DNA from: Certhia americana
Lineage: Eukaryota > Chordata > Aves > Passeriformes > Certhiidae
NCBI GenBank assembly: GCA_018697195.1
Contig: CM031858.1
Span: 128,721,133 to 128,785,132 of the forward strand
Reading direction: 5' to 3'
Length of the DNA: 64,000 nucleotides
The notes below the pieces were generated by a model. It was not told the origin of the DNA. It worked only from the letters and a program-made list of their open reading frames with translations, and did not search any database. The position numbers were made by a program, and so were the translations under genes. Below, in pieces: positions 13,741-26,600 of this stretch (position 1 is the first letter of the stretch; every line of letters starts with the position of its first letter).

Positions 13741-15687
13741 GTGGCAAATGAACAAATAGAAGGAGGAGGTAAACTCCAAGAGGATCACCTCTGTGCTGAG
13801 CATTGCAATTCTCTGCTCTTTAAACCACATCCAGCCCATAGTGACTTGAAGCACTTAAAAATGCACCTGAGTGGAAATTACTGAACAAAACATGTTAGAC
13901 ATGTTGCTCACTGTTTTGTCTACTGACTAATGTCCCAATCTAAGGGACAGGCATTGCATCAAACAGAGGAGCGCAAAAAACCAGTGGCAACCGCCACTCA
14001 CCCCAGCTGTGCTCTCTTGGCTCTGTACTGAACATGGTGATGGTAGTCTGGCAGAGCTGTTATAGAAAATGAGGTCTGGAATGCTTAAAAACATTTTTGA
14101 GTGAATTCTGTTTATTAAACACCACTGAGACCTTTTATATAAATTTTCAATCCTTTCAATAACTTGTTTTCCAACAGCACTAAATCACCCACCTCTTCTT
14201 CAGATCTTAATTAGGCCATCAATTAGGTAAATCACATCTGCTTGTCCTTTTTACCACAGTTCCCCTTGTACAGTAGCTCTGGATATTTTAGAGTACACAT
14301 CCATGTTGGCAAGGCAAGATTGGCACTGCTCCCAATGCTGTTGCCACCCACCCTCTGTTTTTGCAAGGGTGCACACAGATGCAGCAGGGTTGAGGATCAC
14401 TTCTGCTGCAAATGAGTTGGGTCTGAACGAGGGAGTTACTCTTGGCTGAAAACCCGTTAGTATACAGAAGTATAAACAAAATCAGCAATAAACGTGATCA
14501 GTTTGCATGACTGTGCTCTCAGACTAATGATGAAATAGTTGCCTGGGCTTAAGCAGCTGCCAACTGCTGTCACTCTGCATATTCCATGTTGTGTACAGTT
14601 TTTCTGTGGCATGGAGAAGGTGGAACTGTTTCAAAGAGGATGCAGGTGTTGACTCACACCTGGCATGTTAGGAGGACGTACCTCCTTCACTCTGCAGGCC
14701 CACCATGCTGCTGGCAGATGGAGTGTCAGGAGCTGAACAGCTCCCCGTGGCTCCTCGGTCACATGAACTGTGTGCAGGGTGCCAGGGACATCCTTGCAGG
14801 GCAGGCTCTCTGTCCTGCCTCCAGCCCTGCTGCACCTCTCTCCTGCCATTTCTGTAGGCACCAGCTGTTCATCTCCCTTGTCTGCAATGGGGCTGAGCCC
14901 ATCCAGGGCTCTCCATGTGTTTATTAGTCCTGACCAGACTCACATTATGAGTCTTAAATTCTTGTTGGTGTAGGTGCTATCGAGAATCCTCCTATGCCGA
15001 ATCTCTCCCACTCATCAGATGGCTTTTACTTCAGTAACTCACAGATTCAGGTTTCTTGTCTTACTGGACACATCTGAAGAAAGAACGTTCAAGTGGGTGA
15101 AGATTGCGAAATCTGTCTTTAAGATTATAGGTCCTGACTCTTCTCATTTGAGCTCCTCACAGTCACTGCCACTAAGGAAATATAAGTATGGAGTGGATGT
15201 AAAAAACTGCTACTTAAAACTCCCATCTCAGAAGGAAATGTACTTATTACACTTCCCACACTTGAAAACTACTCACTAACATAAAAGGCAGTGTATAATT
15301 GGTCCTTCACATTTAATTTGCTTGTGGAACATAATAATAGCATGCATATTACCAAAGAAAGCAGATTTTACAAGGACTCCTTTAACAAATTAAAATTGTT
15401 GGATGAGACATTAAAATTATACTAGGCCTTTCGAAATCCAAAAAATAAGTTTCAATTTTTAGCCTTCAAAAGTTAAAAACTTCTATGTTAAGATTGCATC
15501 TAAGGCTATTTTGTTGCACTGTGTGTGCACTTTGAAGATGTTTCAGGTGCCCTGGTGTCATGATGCTGCAGTGAAGGAGGGTGCCATTACCTGGAAAACC
15601 CTTTTTAAAGAATTTGGGAATCTGATTGAATGTGTTGCAGCAAAGAAATTATTTCATGCCAGTTCAATAAAATGGAAGTTTAGAGAG

Positions 15688-15770
15688 CTGGATCTATGGC
15701 CCAGAATTCCTCTGTGATTCTAGGCAAGCCACATAAAACTTTATTTTCCTCTGAGGCTCACTAAACTGTT
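15688..15770 (+). repeat. Possible ancient MIR-type SINE fragment
   Basis: The order of words (tctgtgattctaggcaagcc, then a ttcctctgaggctca segment) resembles the MIR core, where a 'gtgaccttgggcaagt' segment precedes a 'cctcagtttcc' segment. The match is diverged and made by eye from memory. A chance resemblance or another old SINE family is possible. Confidence 0.3.
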
Positions 15771-16689
15771 TGCTCCTTGCTTTCTGGGCTAATAGTGCAA
15801 GTTTCTAAAGGCCAGGATAACAGAGATGCAAGGTGCTCGCAAAGGTAGAACTGATGAATTGGAGCCCTGAGAGAATGGGTTATGGGGTAAAAATTGCAGT
15901 ATCATCTGAAGTATCAGGACCTCATCATCTCCTGTGTTCATCCAAAGGAAGGAGCTTGCACTTACCTGTGACTCAGTTCCTCAGAGGTTAAACTGGAGGG
16001 ATGGCAGGAATGCCATATAACTGGGATTTTTAATGCCTGTGGAAGAACCAGAAATAAGAGCTCTGTGAGTACTGAAGATGTGATCAGTATCTAATTTGAA
16101 TGATGTCCCTTAAAGTAGTTGTGGGAGTGCCTGGCTGTGTGCTGAATGGAGAGCACTGAAGGTACTGAGTGGGATCCTCTAGGGTGAAAACAATGAGGCT
16201 GCTTCATTAGAGTGCTAAACCTGTGCAGAGGGTGTGCAGAAGGGCATGCTACACCTTCATGGGCAAAATAGACATCCTTGGTGTTTCCCTGGGCAAGATC
16301 TACACCCTAAATTCACCTGGCCTTTATTAAGTTAGGGAATATCTAAGGCATTACTAAATCCATCTTTTTGATGTAAAAAAATGCCACATATATGACATAG
16401 GCCAATCACATCCCCCCACAATCTTCTGGAAAGCAGCAGGTGGTACTGCAATGAGGGACTGAGCTCTCCTGGAAGCTGCAGTACTAATGGTTCCAGGGTT
16501 CATAGCAGCATAATTTTTGCAATTAATCAATCCCTTGTTTTCTTCCATGTGTTCTGCCCTGTTGATTATCACCCTTCAGTCTTTCCAGTCCCCTTTTGAG
16601 ATGGCATGGATCACAAGAGCAAATATCATGCAGACATCAAAAGGGCTTTTCCTTCCTCTCAGCAAAAAACATGCATTCCCAGGAATCCT

Positions 16690-16985
16690 TACCTCTCTCT
16701 GAGAGGGCTGGGAGGGCTCTGGGAGCATCCCCCTCTGGGGGTCTGGCTGCCAGCCCAGGGCTGGCTTAAGAGACAGGGCAGCCTTGGCTCATCCATTCCT
16801 TTGGAGGCATGGGAAGGTGGTCCTAGACAGCCTAAGCTCCTGTCCCAGCCTTGACCACCACTTGCCCCAGGGAGATGGCTGGTGCCCAGGGCTGGGTCTG
16901 TCCAGGCTGCCCCTGTCCTGGCCTGTCCCTGGCTGGGGCAGTGGGGCATGATAGGCTGTGAGGGAGCCCCCAGCCTATGAAGTGT
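16690..16985. other. GC-rich, CpG-depleted patch
   Basis: About 300 bp is much richer in G and C than its surroundings, with many CTGG, CCAG and GGGCTGG words, yet I find no CpG dinucleotide in it. It is therefore not a CpG island. A 142-codon minus-strand open frame (16689-17117) crosses it, but its Gly/Pro/Ser-rich composition follows from the base bias, and its N-terminal part comes from ordinary AT-rich DNA. It may be an old decayed repeat. Confidence 0.6.
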
Positions 16986-19369
16986 ATTTACAGGGAGAGG
17001 GAAAAATTTCATCAGAAATAGCTTGCTCATTGTTCCTTTTGATTTATTTTTTTTTAAATTAATTTCCATTTTAAAATACCAGCAAGAACTTTTTCTGGCA
17101 AGATTATACCAATACATACCATAATGTACTATTTAGAGTTAAATGTGACTGAGAAAATAATTTTTACACCCATATACAAAACCAATTCACAAAACTTGAC
17201 CTTTTTTGCTAAAACTATGTATTTTTTCCACTTTGGTTTTCTGATCACAGCTATGGGTGTCTGGGTGAACTCTGATTTGCAAGGCTGGACACCATGAGAC
17301 CATTTATTCTTCTGGTGAGGACAGCATTCTGTAATTCAGTTGATTGTCACAAAGGTTCATTGCAGCAAGGATCAGTTGAGCCACACACTCTCCAAGTTAA
17401 GCCTAGATCACTGCCCTTTTCCTGGAGGGGGATGCAGAGGTCTCCTTTCTCCAGATCAGGTCTTCCCTGGTGCCATTTCATGCAGTATTTTACAGAGGTA
17501 CAACCAGTTTTAAAAGTTTCCATCTTCTTCACACCAGCCTCTTGTCTGCATCTGTCTCTTTCCCTCACTTGTACTGATTTAATGGGCTTGAAAGACCAGT
17601 CAAACATTCAGGAGAAGGATTCAGGACACAGACACACACGACTTCCCTAAAAAATTTTGCACATTTTTTAAACTCAAATACTTCCTGTGGATCTTAAGAG
17701 GGGAGACCTGGCTTCAGCATAATCAGGATCACAGCCACAGAGATGTTGTTGTCTGTGTTGCCATAAAGTAGATTCTGGCATCCTTAACTGTTAATTGCTT
17801 TCTGTGGTTGTGTATGTGATAAGCTACTCCAATCTATTTCTAACATTTCATCTAGTGTTAAAAAACTCTACAGTAATAATGGGAAAGATCAGGGCTATAG
17901 AGAACATTCAGAGAAGTACTACCCATCCTTTCTTTTGGATCTCTCTTCCTTTACTAGCAAGTCATTTTCCTTCCTTCCTTGTCTCTGTATTTACTGTGCT
18001 TTCCAAATGCTTGAAGTTACAAGTTGCACAAAACCAAAATGTTTCTCCAGCCCAGCTGCTTGAATTCTCCAGAGGTTTTTTTCCTGGCCTTTCTCAGCTG
18101 CAGGAGGGAAGACTGCCTCTTCTTTAAATTCCCAGATGAGTCATGATAAAAATAGTGTGGCATTTATATTCATACTAATGCACCTGCAGTATCATCTGTC
18201 TCCCAGCTATGAGGCTGCAAAATTCTGCACTTATCAGTGCGTAAGTTGGAATACTTGTAAGTCTCTGCCAACACAAAACATGTCTGCAACTCTGCAAGCT
18301 CAGCAGAAACTCAGCAGAGAGACAGACGAAAGTGTATGTCCTGAACAGTCCTGACTGATAGGAAATTCATACAACATGATACAACTTATTCAGATTCATA
18401 TGATTAGATTTAAATCATGTGATTTAAAAAAATTTTAGGCCAGTCTCCAACATATTTTTATGCTCACACAATGTTACTTCCCCAGTAATATGTTAATTTC
18501 AGTTATTCTTTTTCTGAGTTCACTTACTTTGTTCTAGATCAATTTTATCAGTGCTGCTTCAAGTTTAATCTCTAATAAAAGTATTTAATAATAATTTCAT
18601 AATATTTTAAATTAATTTTCCCTCCACTGTGCCATACTAAGACATCAACCTTGATTATGCTTACTTAAAATTATTGATTCTATAGTTTCTGGATTTTGTA
18701 TTTGATTTGATTCTGTCTAATAAATGACACCCCTCAACACTATTCTTGTTCTTCTCCCATCCCCACAGGCTCAGCCTGCTGCTTGTGGTTTTCTTTGATT
18801 CTGACAGCTCTGTGCAGGTCTGTCCCTGGGCCCATAAGCAAACTGTGTGGCTTTCAGTTCCAATGCACAACCTTTGCTTCTGCTGCTGCTTCTTGCTAAC
18901 TTAAAAGGCCTGCTGATTCTGGGACATATTCTGAGGACATTTTCAAAACCACCCTGTGGCCTCAAAAGTTACTTTTGAGCCTCAACCTAAAAATGAGAAA
19001 GAGTTTGATAGTTTTGAAAATTCATTTCCTCCTTTATCTTCTGTGTAACCTTATTGCTTGTTTCACTTAATCTTGATGCATGCAGCAGAAATGCATGAAT
19101 CAGCTGGTGGATTCAGTAAGCGTAGATCCTGCGTGCATAAACAAAGACTCAAGGGGGAAAAAAACCCAACCAAAAGCACCTTTGGGGACACTTTAAATGT
19201 ATGTCACGATCTCACAATCTCCTCCAAGTTAACAAATTGTATTTTAGCACTGTGTTTGGTAATTATTGCATTCATACCTCAGAAGTAAGACCCAGGCATT
19301 ATGGTTGGTTGGAATTCATCAGAATAAATAGCAGTTTGCCACATTCTTAACAAAAACATTATTCATTAG

Positions 19370-19690
19370 AGCTATTACGTATTAGCAGCCCCGAATAACA
19401 TTTGGCAATTGCTTTGGGTCTGTGTTTCTAAAAGGTCCATAGACGCATACAAATTGCTCAGTGCGCTAATATAAAACAGGAGCAGTAATGAAATAGTAGA
19501 GTGAATATTAAACTCCAGGACTGCAGTTTTATTCTGCAAAATGTTCCTCTTGCAATTTGTAAACATCTTAGAAACTTGGGTGTTTTTAAGCTATTTAATG
19601 ATTGTTAGTCGTAAGACTTGATTTGCATTTGCTGCGTGTCCCTCTCCATCTGCTAAAGACATTAGTGGCAAGCTGAGTTGGTCAGATGAT
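19370..19690. other. Possible conserved noncoding element
   Basis: This is AT-rich, non-repetitive sequence with a perfect octamer ATTTGCAT (POU-type site) at 19621-19628, nearby TTTAATGATT homeobox-type words and several retained CpGs (tacgta, ccccga, gacgca, gtgcgc, gtcgta, tgcgtg) in a CpG-poor region. These features suggest selective constraint but do not prove it. Confidence 0.3.
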
Positions 19691-21427
19691 TTTCAGGCAT
19701 TGCAACAATAAGCCCTTAGTACTTCAGAGGTTTTAGAACACAGATTCCTGCAGGTGGCTATAGAAAAAAACCTCTGAAGAAAGTGGCCAAATGGGTGCTG
19801 TGGTTAGTAGGCTGACTGATAGGGTAGAAGGAGGTGCATAGGTACAATGGGAGACCTGTCAGGGTTTGTGAAAGAAATAATAATTCTTCAGATCATATGT
19901 GACCTCTCTGCTCCATGCATGGCTCTTGATTGTAGGAAAAGAAGACTTCTAATGTGCCAGTAAATGACTGTTCTGCCAAGAACCTTACATTATATCCCAC
20001 TGAGAAGAGGTGTAGCCAGGAAGAAGAAAAAATTTTCCTTATCCTACACGTACTGTTGCAGAAAAGGAAAGGAGGTTCCAACAAAAGAATTTCTTGGATG
20101 TCAGTATGTATCTGGACACTTCTGGACCTTTAGAGAATTTATTATGAACATTTTTGTGAGATGATTCTAATTCCCAAAGAACAGAAAAAGCTAGACAAAC
20201 TTCCTTAAATATATTTGGAATGCTTACGTTCTATATCAGACTAAACTGCTTGCTCAACATCTTTCAGAATGCCTCCGAATGAAGAAGCAGCTGAATTTTG
20301 TTACCTCAAGTTCTATGGTTTATGACTCCAGTTCAACCTCTGAAATCTGTAAATAGTCTATTAACCAAATAAAGGATCCTTCCTTTATTGAAATTTAAAT
20401 GGTTTCCAAAGCATCTGCTTCCATTTCTGTCAGCAATCTGGAAGATACATTACAGATACCTTAAGGTGGAAGTAAAGCTCAAGAGCCATGGATTTATACA
20501 CGTTACCCATCACTGTGACAATGTATGGGAAATGAATCTCCAATGTCACCAACTTGAAAAGTTGGAAGGAACAATATAACTTCTATAAGGTGAGACAGCT
20601 AGAGTGCTCCTTCTTGCGCTATCCATTTAAAAACTGATTTATAGAAAGGCATGACAACAGCTTGCCTTAAACTGATTTCTGATTCAATGGTATGAGATAT
20701 TTGAGTGAAGAGAAGGACTAAAGGAGGGAAAAGGGAAGAAAAGCATATCAACATCCAATTGTTTCTTGTTTTTCTGGGTGATAATGGTCTGGGTGTATGG
20801 ACTTGTGGAAAAGTGTTTGGCAGAACACAAATACCAAGAAAAGAACCTGAACAGAAAGTGTTTTTCCTCTGATGTTTGTGTCAGTCTTGTTAGGTTGCTT
20901 TCAGGGCAACCAGAATTCCCTTGTTCATAAAAGCAATGCAACAGTGGAGTTCTACTCCAGATCAGTTCAGAAGCAGTCAGGCGCATGAAAGATGATATTC
21001 ATGACAAATACTTCCCCCTTAGTAATGGAAGTTTTTTGCTCTAACCATCAGGAGGAAAACACTGTAAATTAAATGTTTCCCTGTTTATTGTTGTAATTCC
21101 TTTATGTGACTCTTGTTTGTTTACCACCAGTATTTTTTGAGATTATCTAACAGAATCCAGAAATTCACATTTCATAACCAATACTTAATTTCTGTTAGGT
21201 TTAGGAAGGTTTTCATAAGGTTGTGGTAGCAGAAAATACTTAGCCTTAACATTAGTTCCATGACAGTACAGTAATCATGAAAGGGATGTGAGTGGGATAG
21301 AGAATTAGAATTTATTGCCTTTGAGCATCTACTCTGAACTGAAATTAGCACTTTCGTATTAAGGTTTCCAGTGATTAAGTATTTAATTGCTGGGCATAGC
21401 ATCACCTCTCTATATTTTAGAAATGGG

Positions 21428-21530
21428 TGTAGTCTGGTTTTGGCTGGGATAGAGTTAAGTTTCTTTACAGTAGCTGATGTAGTGCTGTATTTCGGCATTA
21501 GGATGACAAAATTTATGATGAGAACTTGCT
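21428..21530 (+). mobile_element. Degraded avian ERV LTR fragment (5' LTR end)
   Basis: The sequence beginning tgtagtctggttttggctgg and continuing ggatagagttaagttt resembles the first 75-100 bp of a common avian endogenous retrovirus LTR, whose start reads roughly tgtcctggtttcagctggg. Similarity fades after about 21515-21530, and no matching 3' LTR end follows. It is a truncated relic of an old copy in the genome with no viral gene. The family name is not assigned because the match is from memory. Confidence 0.65.
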
Positions 21531-23070
21531 TTCTGTGTTCCTGTTCCAGGTTTCCTGCTCAGTTTTCACAGAAAACCTGTGGCTTCACCTGTATTCTGCA
21601 CTAGCATAATTCAGTTCTAATTCACTCAGTATCATTCACTCTGGGCCACAGAATTAGCAAAACAAATTTTCAGTACAGCCATGAACACAATAATGTTGCT
21701 GCTTCTTGAAAAGGGGAGAGAAAGAAGAAAATTGCATGATTAGATGAGACTGCTCTTCACTTTGAGATGCTCTTTTGGTGCATAGGACAAGTAGGTGACT
21801 CACAGAGCTCAAGTCTCACTCCCTCTATTCTTGAGTAAGCAGGCTGGGAAAAGCATAGGTCAGAGCTGCTTCCAACAAAAGCTGGCAAAGTCACTGCTTA
21901 TCTTTTCTTACAGGGGGCTAAAAGGTTGCTCTGAGCAGAAGCTCACACCTCTGAGCCTCTGTGCCCACTTGTTCAGTAACACAACACAAGGGAAAATGGG
22001 ACCTCTCACTTCCTCTCCTAGGTGGGTGTAAAAGCATTGTTGGAAAGGGAAGACCTTGGGTTAAAAAGGCAGTTAAAAAAAAGGCTAAAGGGGCATGTAT
22101 TTTTTCTGTCAGGTGAAGATTGATAATAACTGTTCTGGGATCCCTTTTTATATAAGGAATTAAAAAAAAAGTAAAATAAACAAAGCAAACCCCATGGAGA
22201 AACTATTTTTATGCTAATAGATATTCTTTCTTCATTATACAACATTGATTGATTTTGGAATTCTTTTAAATTAAGTGTGACCATTTAGAAAATGCTGAGA
22301 AATTTGAGGCTTCACCTAAATTGTGCTAGTTATATGCATCCATATACAGTAAAATGTCTGTTAGGCACTATTCACAGCACATATAACAGATCACCACTGA
22401 AGGACTGACAACCATGTAGAGACTACAAACAAACCCATCAAGAGTACTTCTCTCACTGTACCTGGAAGCTGAACAAAGAGCATGGTGCTGCATGGACTAA
22501 CATTTGAAAAGACTGGGTTATAAAAACCATATTTACTGAGTTTCAGGTTAACATGGGGCACCTGAAGAAAAGAATGGTCACAGACTTGCCTGTCTTTTAG
22601 CTGTAGGTAAGAGGGCAGTGAAGAGAGGGAATGATTCATGCTTTTAGCTTGAGTATCATTGAATTTAATGAGAGATGAGTGCTAAAACCTCACACAGCAC
22701 TTTGAAGATACAGGGATCACTTTATCTCCTATTCTGTTGAAATGACTGATAAACAAGCTAGGAACTATATATAGTTTTTGAGACAAGTAAGTATGTCAGC
22801 AATACAGTAACACTATGGTATGTTTGTTTGGACAAAGAAATCAAAATATTAGGGGAAATTAATTATGCAAAAATAGGGCAAGTTGTAATTGGCTACATGA
22901 CAGCTGAATTTAGCTACTATGGGACAATTTTGAAGATAACTTCATCAATTTGCAAGATGACAGTAAATTTAACAGGATTCAGAGCTGGCCTTTAATTCTT
23001 TCTATTTAATGTGCTTGTTTAAAATATGGCATTAGCAAAGACCTATCTGAATTACCCTTTGATATTCATT
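21531..23070. other. Unique noncoding DNA
   Basis: I see no gene or repeat in this stretch. Its first part may contain further, unrecognisable LTR relic sequence. Confidence 0.5.
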
Positions 23071-23670
23071 CTGGACATGAGCCAGCAATGTGTGCTCACA
23101 GCCCATAAATGCCAACTTTATCCTGAGCTACATCTAAAGCAGCATGGCGAGCAGGTCAAGGAGGTGATTCTGCCCCTCTGCTCTGCTTTTGTGGCAGTCC
23201 ACCTGGAGCTGCACCCAGCTCTGCAGTCCTTAGTAGAGGACAGGGACCTATTGAAGAAATCCAGAGGGGAGCATTGATCAGAGGGATGGAACACCTCTCC
23301 TATGAGGGCAGGCTGAGAGAGGTTGTTCAGCCTGAAGAAGAGAAGGCTCCAGGAAGATCTTACTTCAGCCTTTCAGTACAAACATGGGTCTTATAAGAAA
23401 GGTAGGAGAGACTTTTTAGTAGAGCCTGTTGAGATGGACAAGGGGAATGGTTTAAAACTAAAAGAGGGTAGACTCAGAGTAGATATAAGGAAGATGAGAG
23501 TGATTCAGCTTGTGTGATGAGCGATGAAACACTATAACAGGTTGCCCAAGGAGGTGATAGATACCCCATCCCTGGACACATTCATGGTCAGGCTGTAGGC
23601 AGCTCCGAGCAACCTGACCTGGTTGAAAATGTCCAGGTCCCTGTCAACCTAAACTCTTCTATGATTTGAC
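23071..23670 (+). mobile_element. CR1 LINE fragment, 5'-truncated, with 3' end
   Basis: This is a plus-strand CR1. It starts inside the reverse transcriptase ORF with the atgagccagcaatgtgtgct segment and runs through cctatgagggcaggctgaga and ggttgcccaaggaggtgata. It ends with the CR1 3' signature cttctatgattt at 23656-23667. Relative to my memory of the CR1 end, the usual 'ggttggactagatgacct' stretch is missing just before the tail, so the copy has an internal 3' deletion. Short open frames within it (for example FSLKKRRLQEDL near 23326) are decayed ORF2 fragments in shifting frames. The element is inactive and older or more diverged than the copy at 2164-2905. Confidence 0.9.
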
Positions 23671-26600
23671 TCACAGCACACAAGTAATTACAAAGCTGCA
23701 GCACAGGTGAACTCAGGCCTTAGCAACAACATAATAGTGGTGAGCAACAAATAATAGCAGAACAAAATGTTCTCCCAACAATTAGAGCTTCCCAGTAATC
23801 AAAGACTACCCTTTACCTTCCATCTCTGACGCTTCACATGGCTGTTTGACCAGCTTGGTTCTGCCTGGAAGCATTCCTGGAGGCCAAGAGACTCAAGATA
23901 CTCAGTACTTGCCTGTGTAAATAAGGACAGTGTCAGCTGCTTTATTTGGGCTGGATTTGCCTGGAGGAAGAACCTAAGGCAGGAAAACTGAGTGAATAGA
24001 TTCTAAATACAGATTTGCTTCAAAAACAATCTTCAGACCACACTGATAAAGTGAATGAGGAATTGGAAAGGTTGTTGAGCACTTGTAGCTGATAGAATTA
24101 TTTTTTTAATCATTTTCTCCAATGAACATTGCTATACTTAATATTTTCACCTAGAACAGCCACTCAGACTTGAACTCCTGTTTAGCTGGCACATTTCACT
24201 ATCCTTCACACAAAATCAGAAATTTTTATGGCCATCACTTCCTGCGGCCTTTTTAGATCTTGCCTCTCCAGATGAGTTCTTGAGCAAAAGTAGAAATGCC
24301 ACTGCAGCCATGACAGCCCAGGGGAAGATACCTAGGGAGTCATTTTTCTTTAGACAAACTGGTACAGCTGGAAAAATAGGGCATTTTTGGTGCACCACAG
24401 TTCCTCTGCTCTGAAGAAAACACATTTGGCCATTTGTGTATATTAAGCTTGACAATTTTACACAATGCTTCTTTGAGTCTTGTCGTTAAGTACTACCCTG
24501 GTTATGCAGAAGTAGCCATCAGTGTCTTAGTCCTCCATTAGTGTTCATATGAGCCTGTTCTTTACCATAAAAAGGGTGGTGAGGGATTCACATTTATTGT
24601 GCCTGAGTGACTTGAATGACATTTTCTCAGTTTAGAAGCATCTCCACTTGCAGACTCAGCTTGGGATCTGAAAGTCAAGCTGTGCATTTTCTGGCTCATA
24701 CAGCTTTGCCATTAAAGCTTCATTACATCAAATTCCACTCACAATTAAACCTTTGCAAATAAATTTTCCTCTGACTTTGCAAAGTAATAGTTGAGAAGGC
24801 AGCATTTTGGTCTTAGAAATGAAAAAGATTTAACAACTCTTTTGGTGATGTATGAGCCAGAATGGAAACCAGCTTTTTTCTCATACCTTTGTCAATGCTA
24901 AGAAGTGAAAGAAAAAAATGTTGTAAAAATTCATTTGTAAAATTACATTGGATAAATACACAGAAAATAGATAATTGAGTGAAAGGATGCAACTTTTTGA
25001 CAGTCACTTTTCAGAATAAAGACACATTTTTAAGACATAGGTGTGTTGGAATAAAGGATTTTCTTTTATATATGAAGGTGAGTCAAACTGTCTTGGGACT
25101 TCATTTGCTTAACTGACAGGCAGAAAATAGGATTCTGGCTAGTATTGTAGCTCCTCTAGCTTCATATGGGAGTTGAAATTGAAAGTAATAATGAACTGTA
25201 ATGTTAATCACTCCTTTATTAGAACAGGGACTGAGGATCAAGGGGCCTTAGTTCTTCCTTTGACTCTTTCATTGAAGTCTTAGCTGATGATGTGAAAAAT
25301 ATTAACTGAAATATCAGTTTGATGGTACCAATCACAAAATGGTACTGTTTGGTCCTCTCCCACAGTGTCAGGGCCGGGCTAACAGCTCAGCACAGCCAGC
25401 AAAACAGGTACATACACCCATACACAGACAGGGCACCTCTTTACATTATTTCTCACATAAGCACATTGCCAAGACATAAGGCAACCTATAGAAAGCGCAG
25501 AACACCATTTCAAAGCACCTGGGGTCTGAGAAAAATATTCAATGGTGCCTGCCAGTCCCAATATCTTTTCCTATGGCAGCATCTCTGCTCAGTAAATTTT
25601 TTCCAGATCTAGTGGGATATCCAGGACAAATTGCTCTAGGGCCTACTGTGCCTATTATGCAGGACACATCTTCCACGTTATGAAGGAGGTTTGACCTTGT
25701 TAGAAATGGGAGGACTTTGTTTTCCTGAGATCCCATGTCACTGGGGACAGTGGCAAGCATGTTGTTTCCTGAAGCTGCAGCAGCAGATGCTGCATATTGT
25801 GACTGCTTTCAGAAGAAAGCTCTCAGCCAGGCTTGAGTCCTAGCATTATTCATCCCTCAAAAAACTCTTCCCAAGCACTGACAGCTAAATTGGATGTCCT
25901 GTGCCTCTGCACATGGTCTATCTGGCATGGCTGCTACAAAGCTGAGGTTGGTAGCCATTGCAAATGGCTCATGTATTTTTTCAGGCTTGTGCAGTGGTTA
26001 GGCTGACCCACCTGATACTAAGAGTTACAAAGAAGGGAAAGAAAACAAAAACATTTCAGAGAAACAGCATGATTCTCTGTGCACTCAGTACTTACAAGCA
26101 ATCATTTTACTCATTCAGGCCTACAAACTGGATGCTAAAATGCTTTCCAGGAATGATCTGAACTGAAACTCTGTAGGATGTTCATGTTTTGATCCTGTTT
26201 CAACTCTGTTGCACTCATGTCAACCACCTGCCTTCCCTGAGTCTCTATTAACTCAGCTGGACTCTTTTTGTTTTAGTAAAGTTGAGGATTTCAATGAAAA
26301 CCAGATGTGCTGTCTGATCCAAATTTTCCTGGGTAAATAAATGCTCACTCTGTTCCGTCCACTTAGTTATAACACACCAAACCATGTCTAATGGAAATGC
26401 TTTCACAGGCCATTTAGTGAAAATAAGGTCCCACTTTTCCTAGAGAGACACTGATCCTCTGTGCTAATGTAGGAAGTGGTGGCAAGAATCACTCCACTCT
26501 GTTCAGTGTTCTTATTGTATGATGTAGTGAGGCCTTAGAGGAGAAAAGAACTTAGCAGAAAAAACCATGAAAACCAGGGAAAAGCCTTGAGTGGACTCTG

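Larger units (their letters stand above)
13741..21427. other. Unique noncoding DNA
   Basis: No gene is recognised. The interval holds a GC-rich patch (16690-16985), a MIR-like stretch (15688-15770) and a possible conserved element (19370-19690), described separately. Otherwise only scattered short open frames are present on both strands. Confidence 0.5.

Noticed and set aside
14586..14927. 113-codon open frame in moderately GC-rich DNA
   Set aside because: An opposing open frame covers the same DNA, and no domain, signal peptide or splice pattern supports coding.
15955..15975. cacttacctgtgact, resembling the 5' end of U1 snRNA
   Set aside because: Only the splice-site-complementary word matches, and no U1 stem-loops follow.
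16689..17117. 142-codon minus-strand open frame
   Set aside because: Its length comes from a GC-rich, stop-poor patch, and the N-terminal part is translated AT-rich DNA. No family resemblance is seen.
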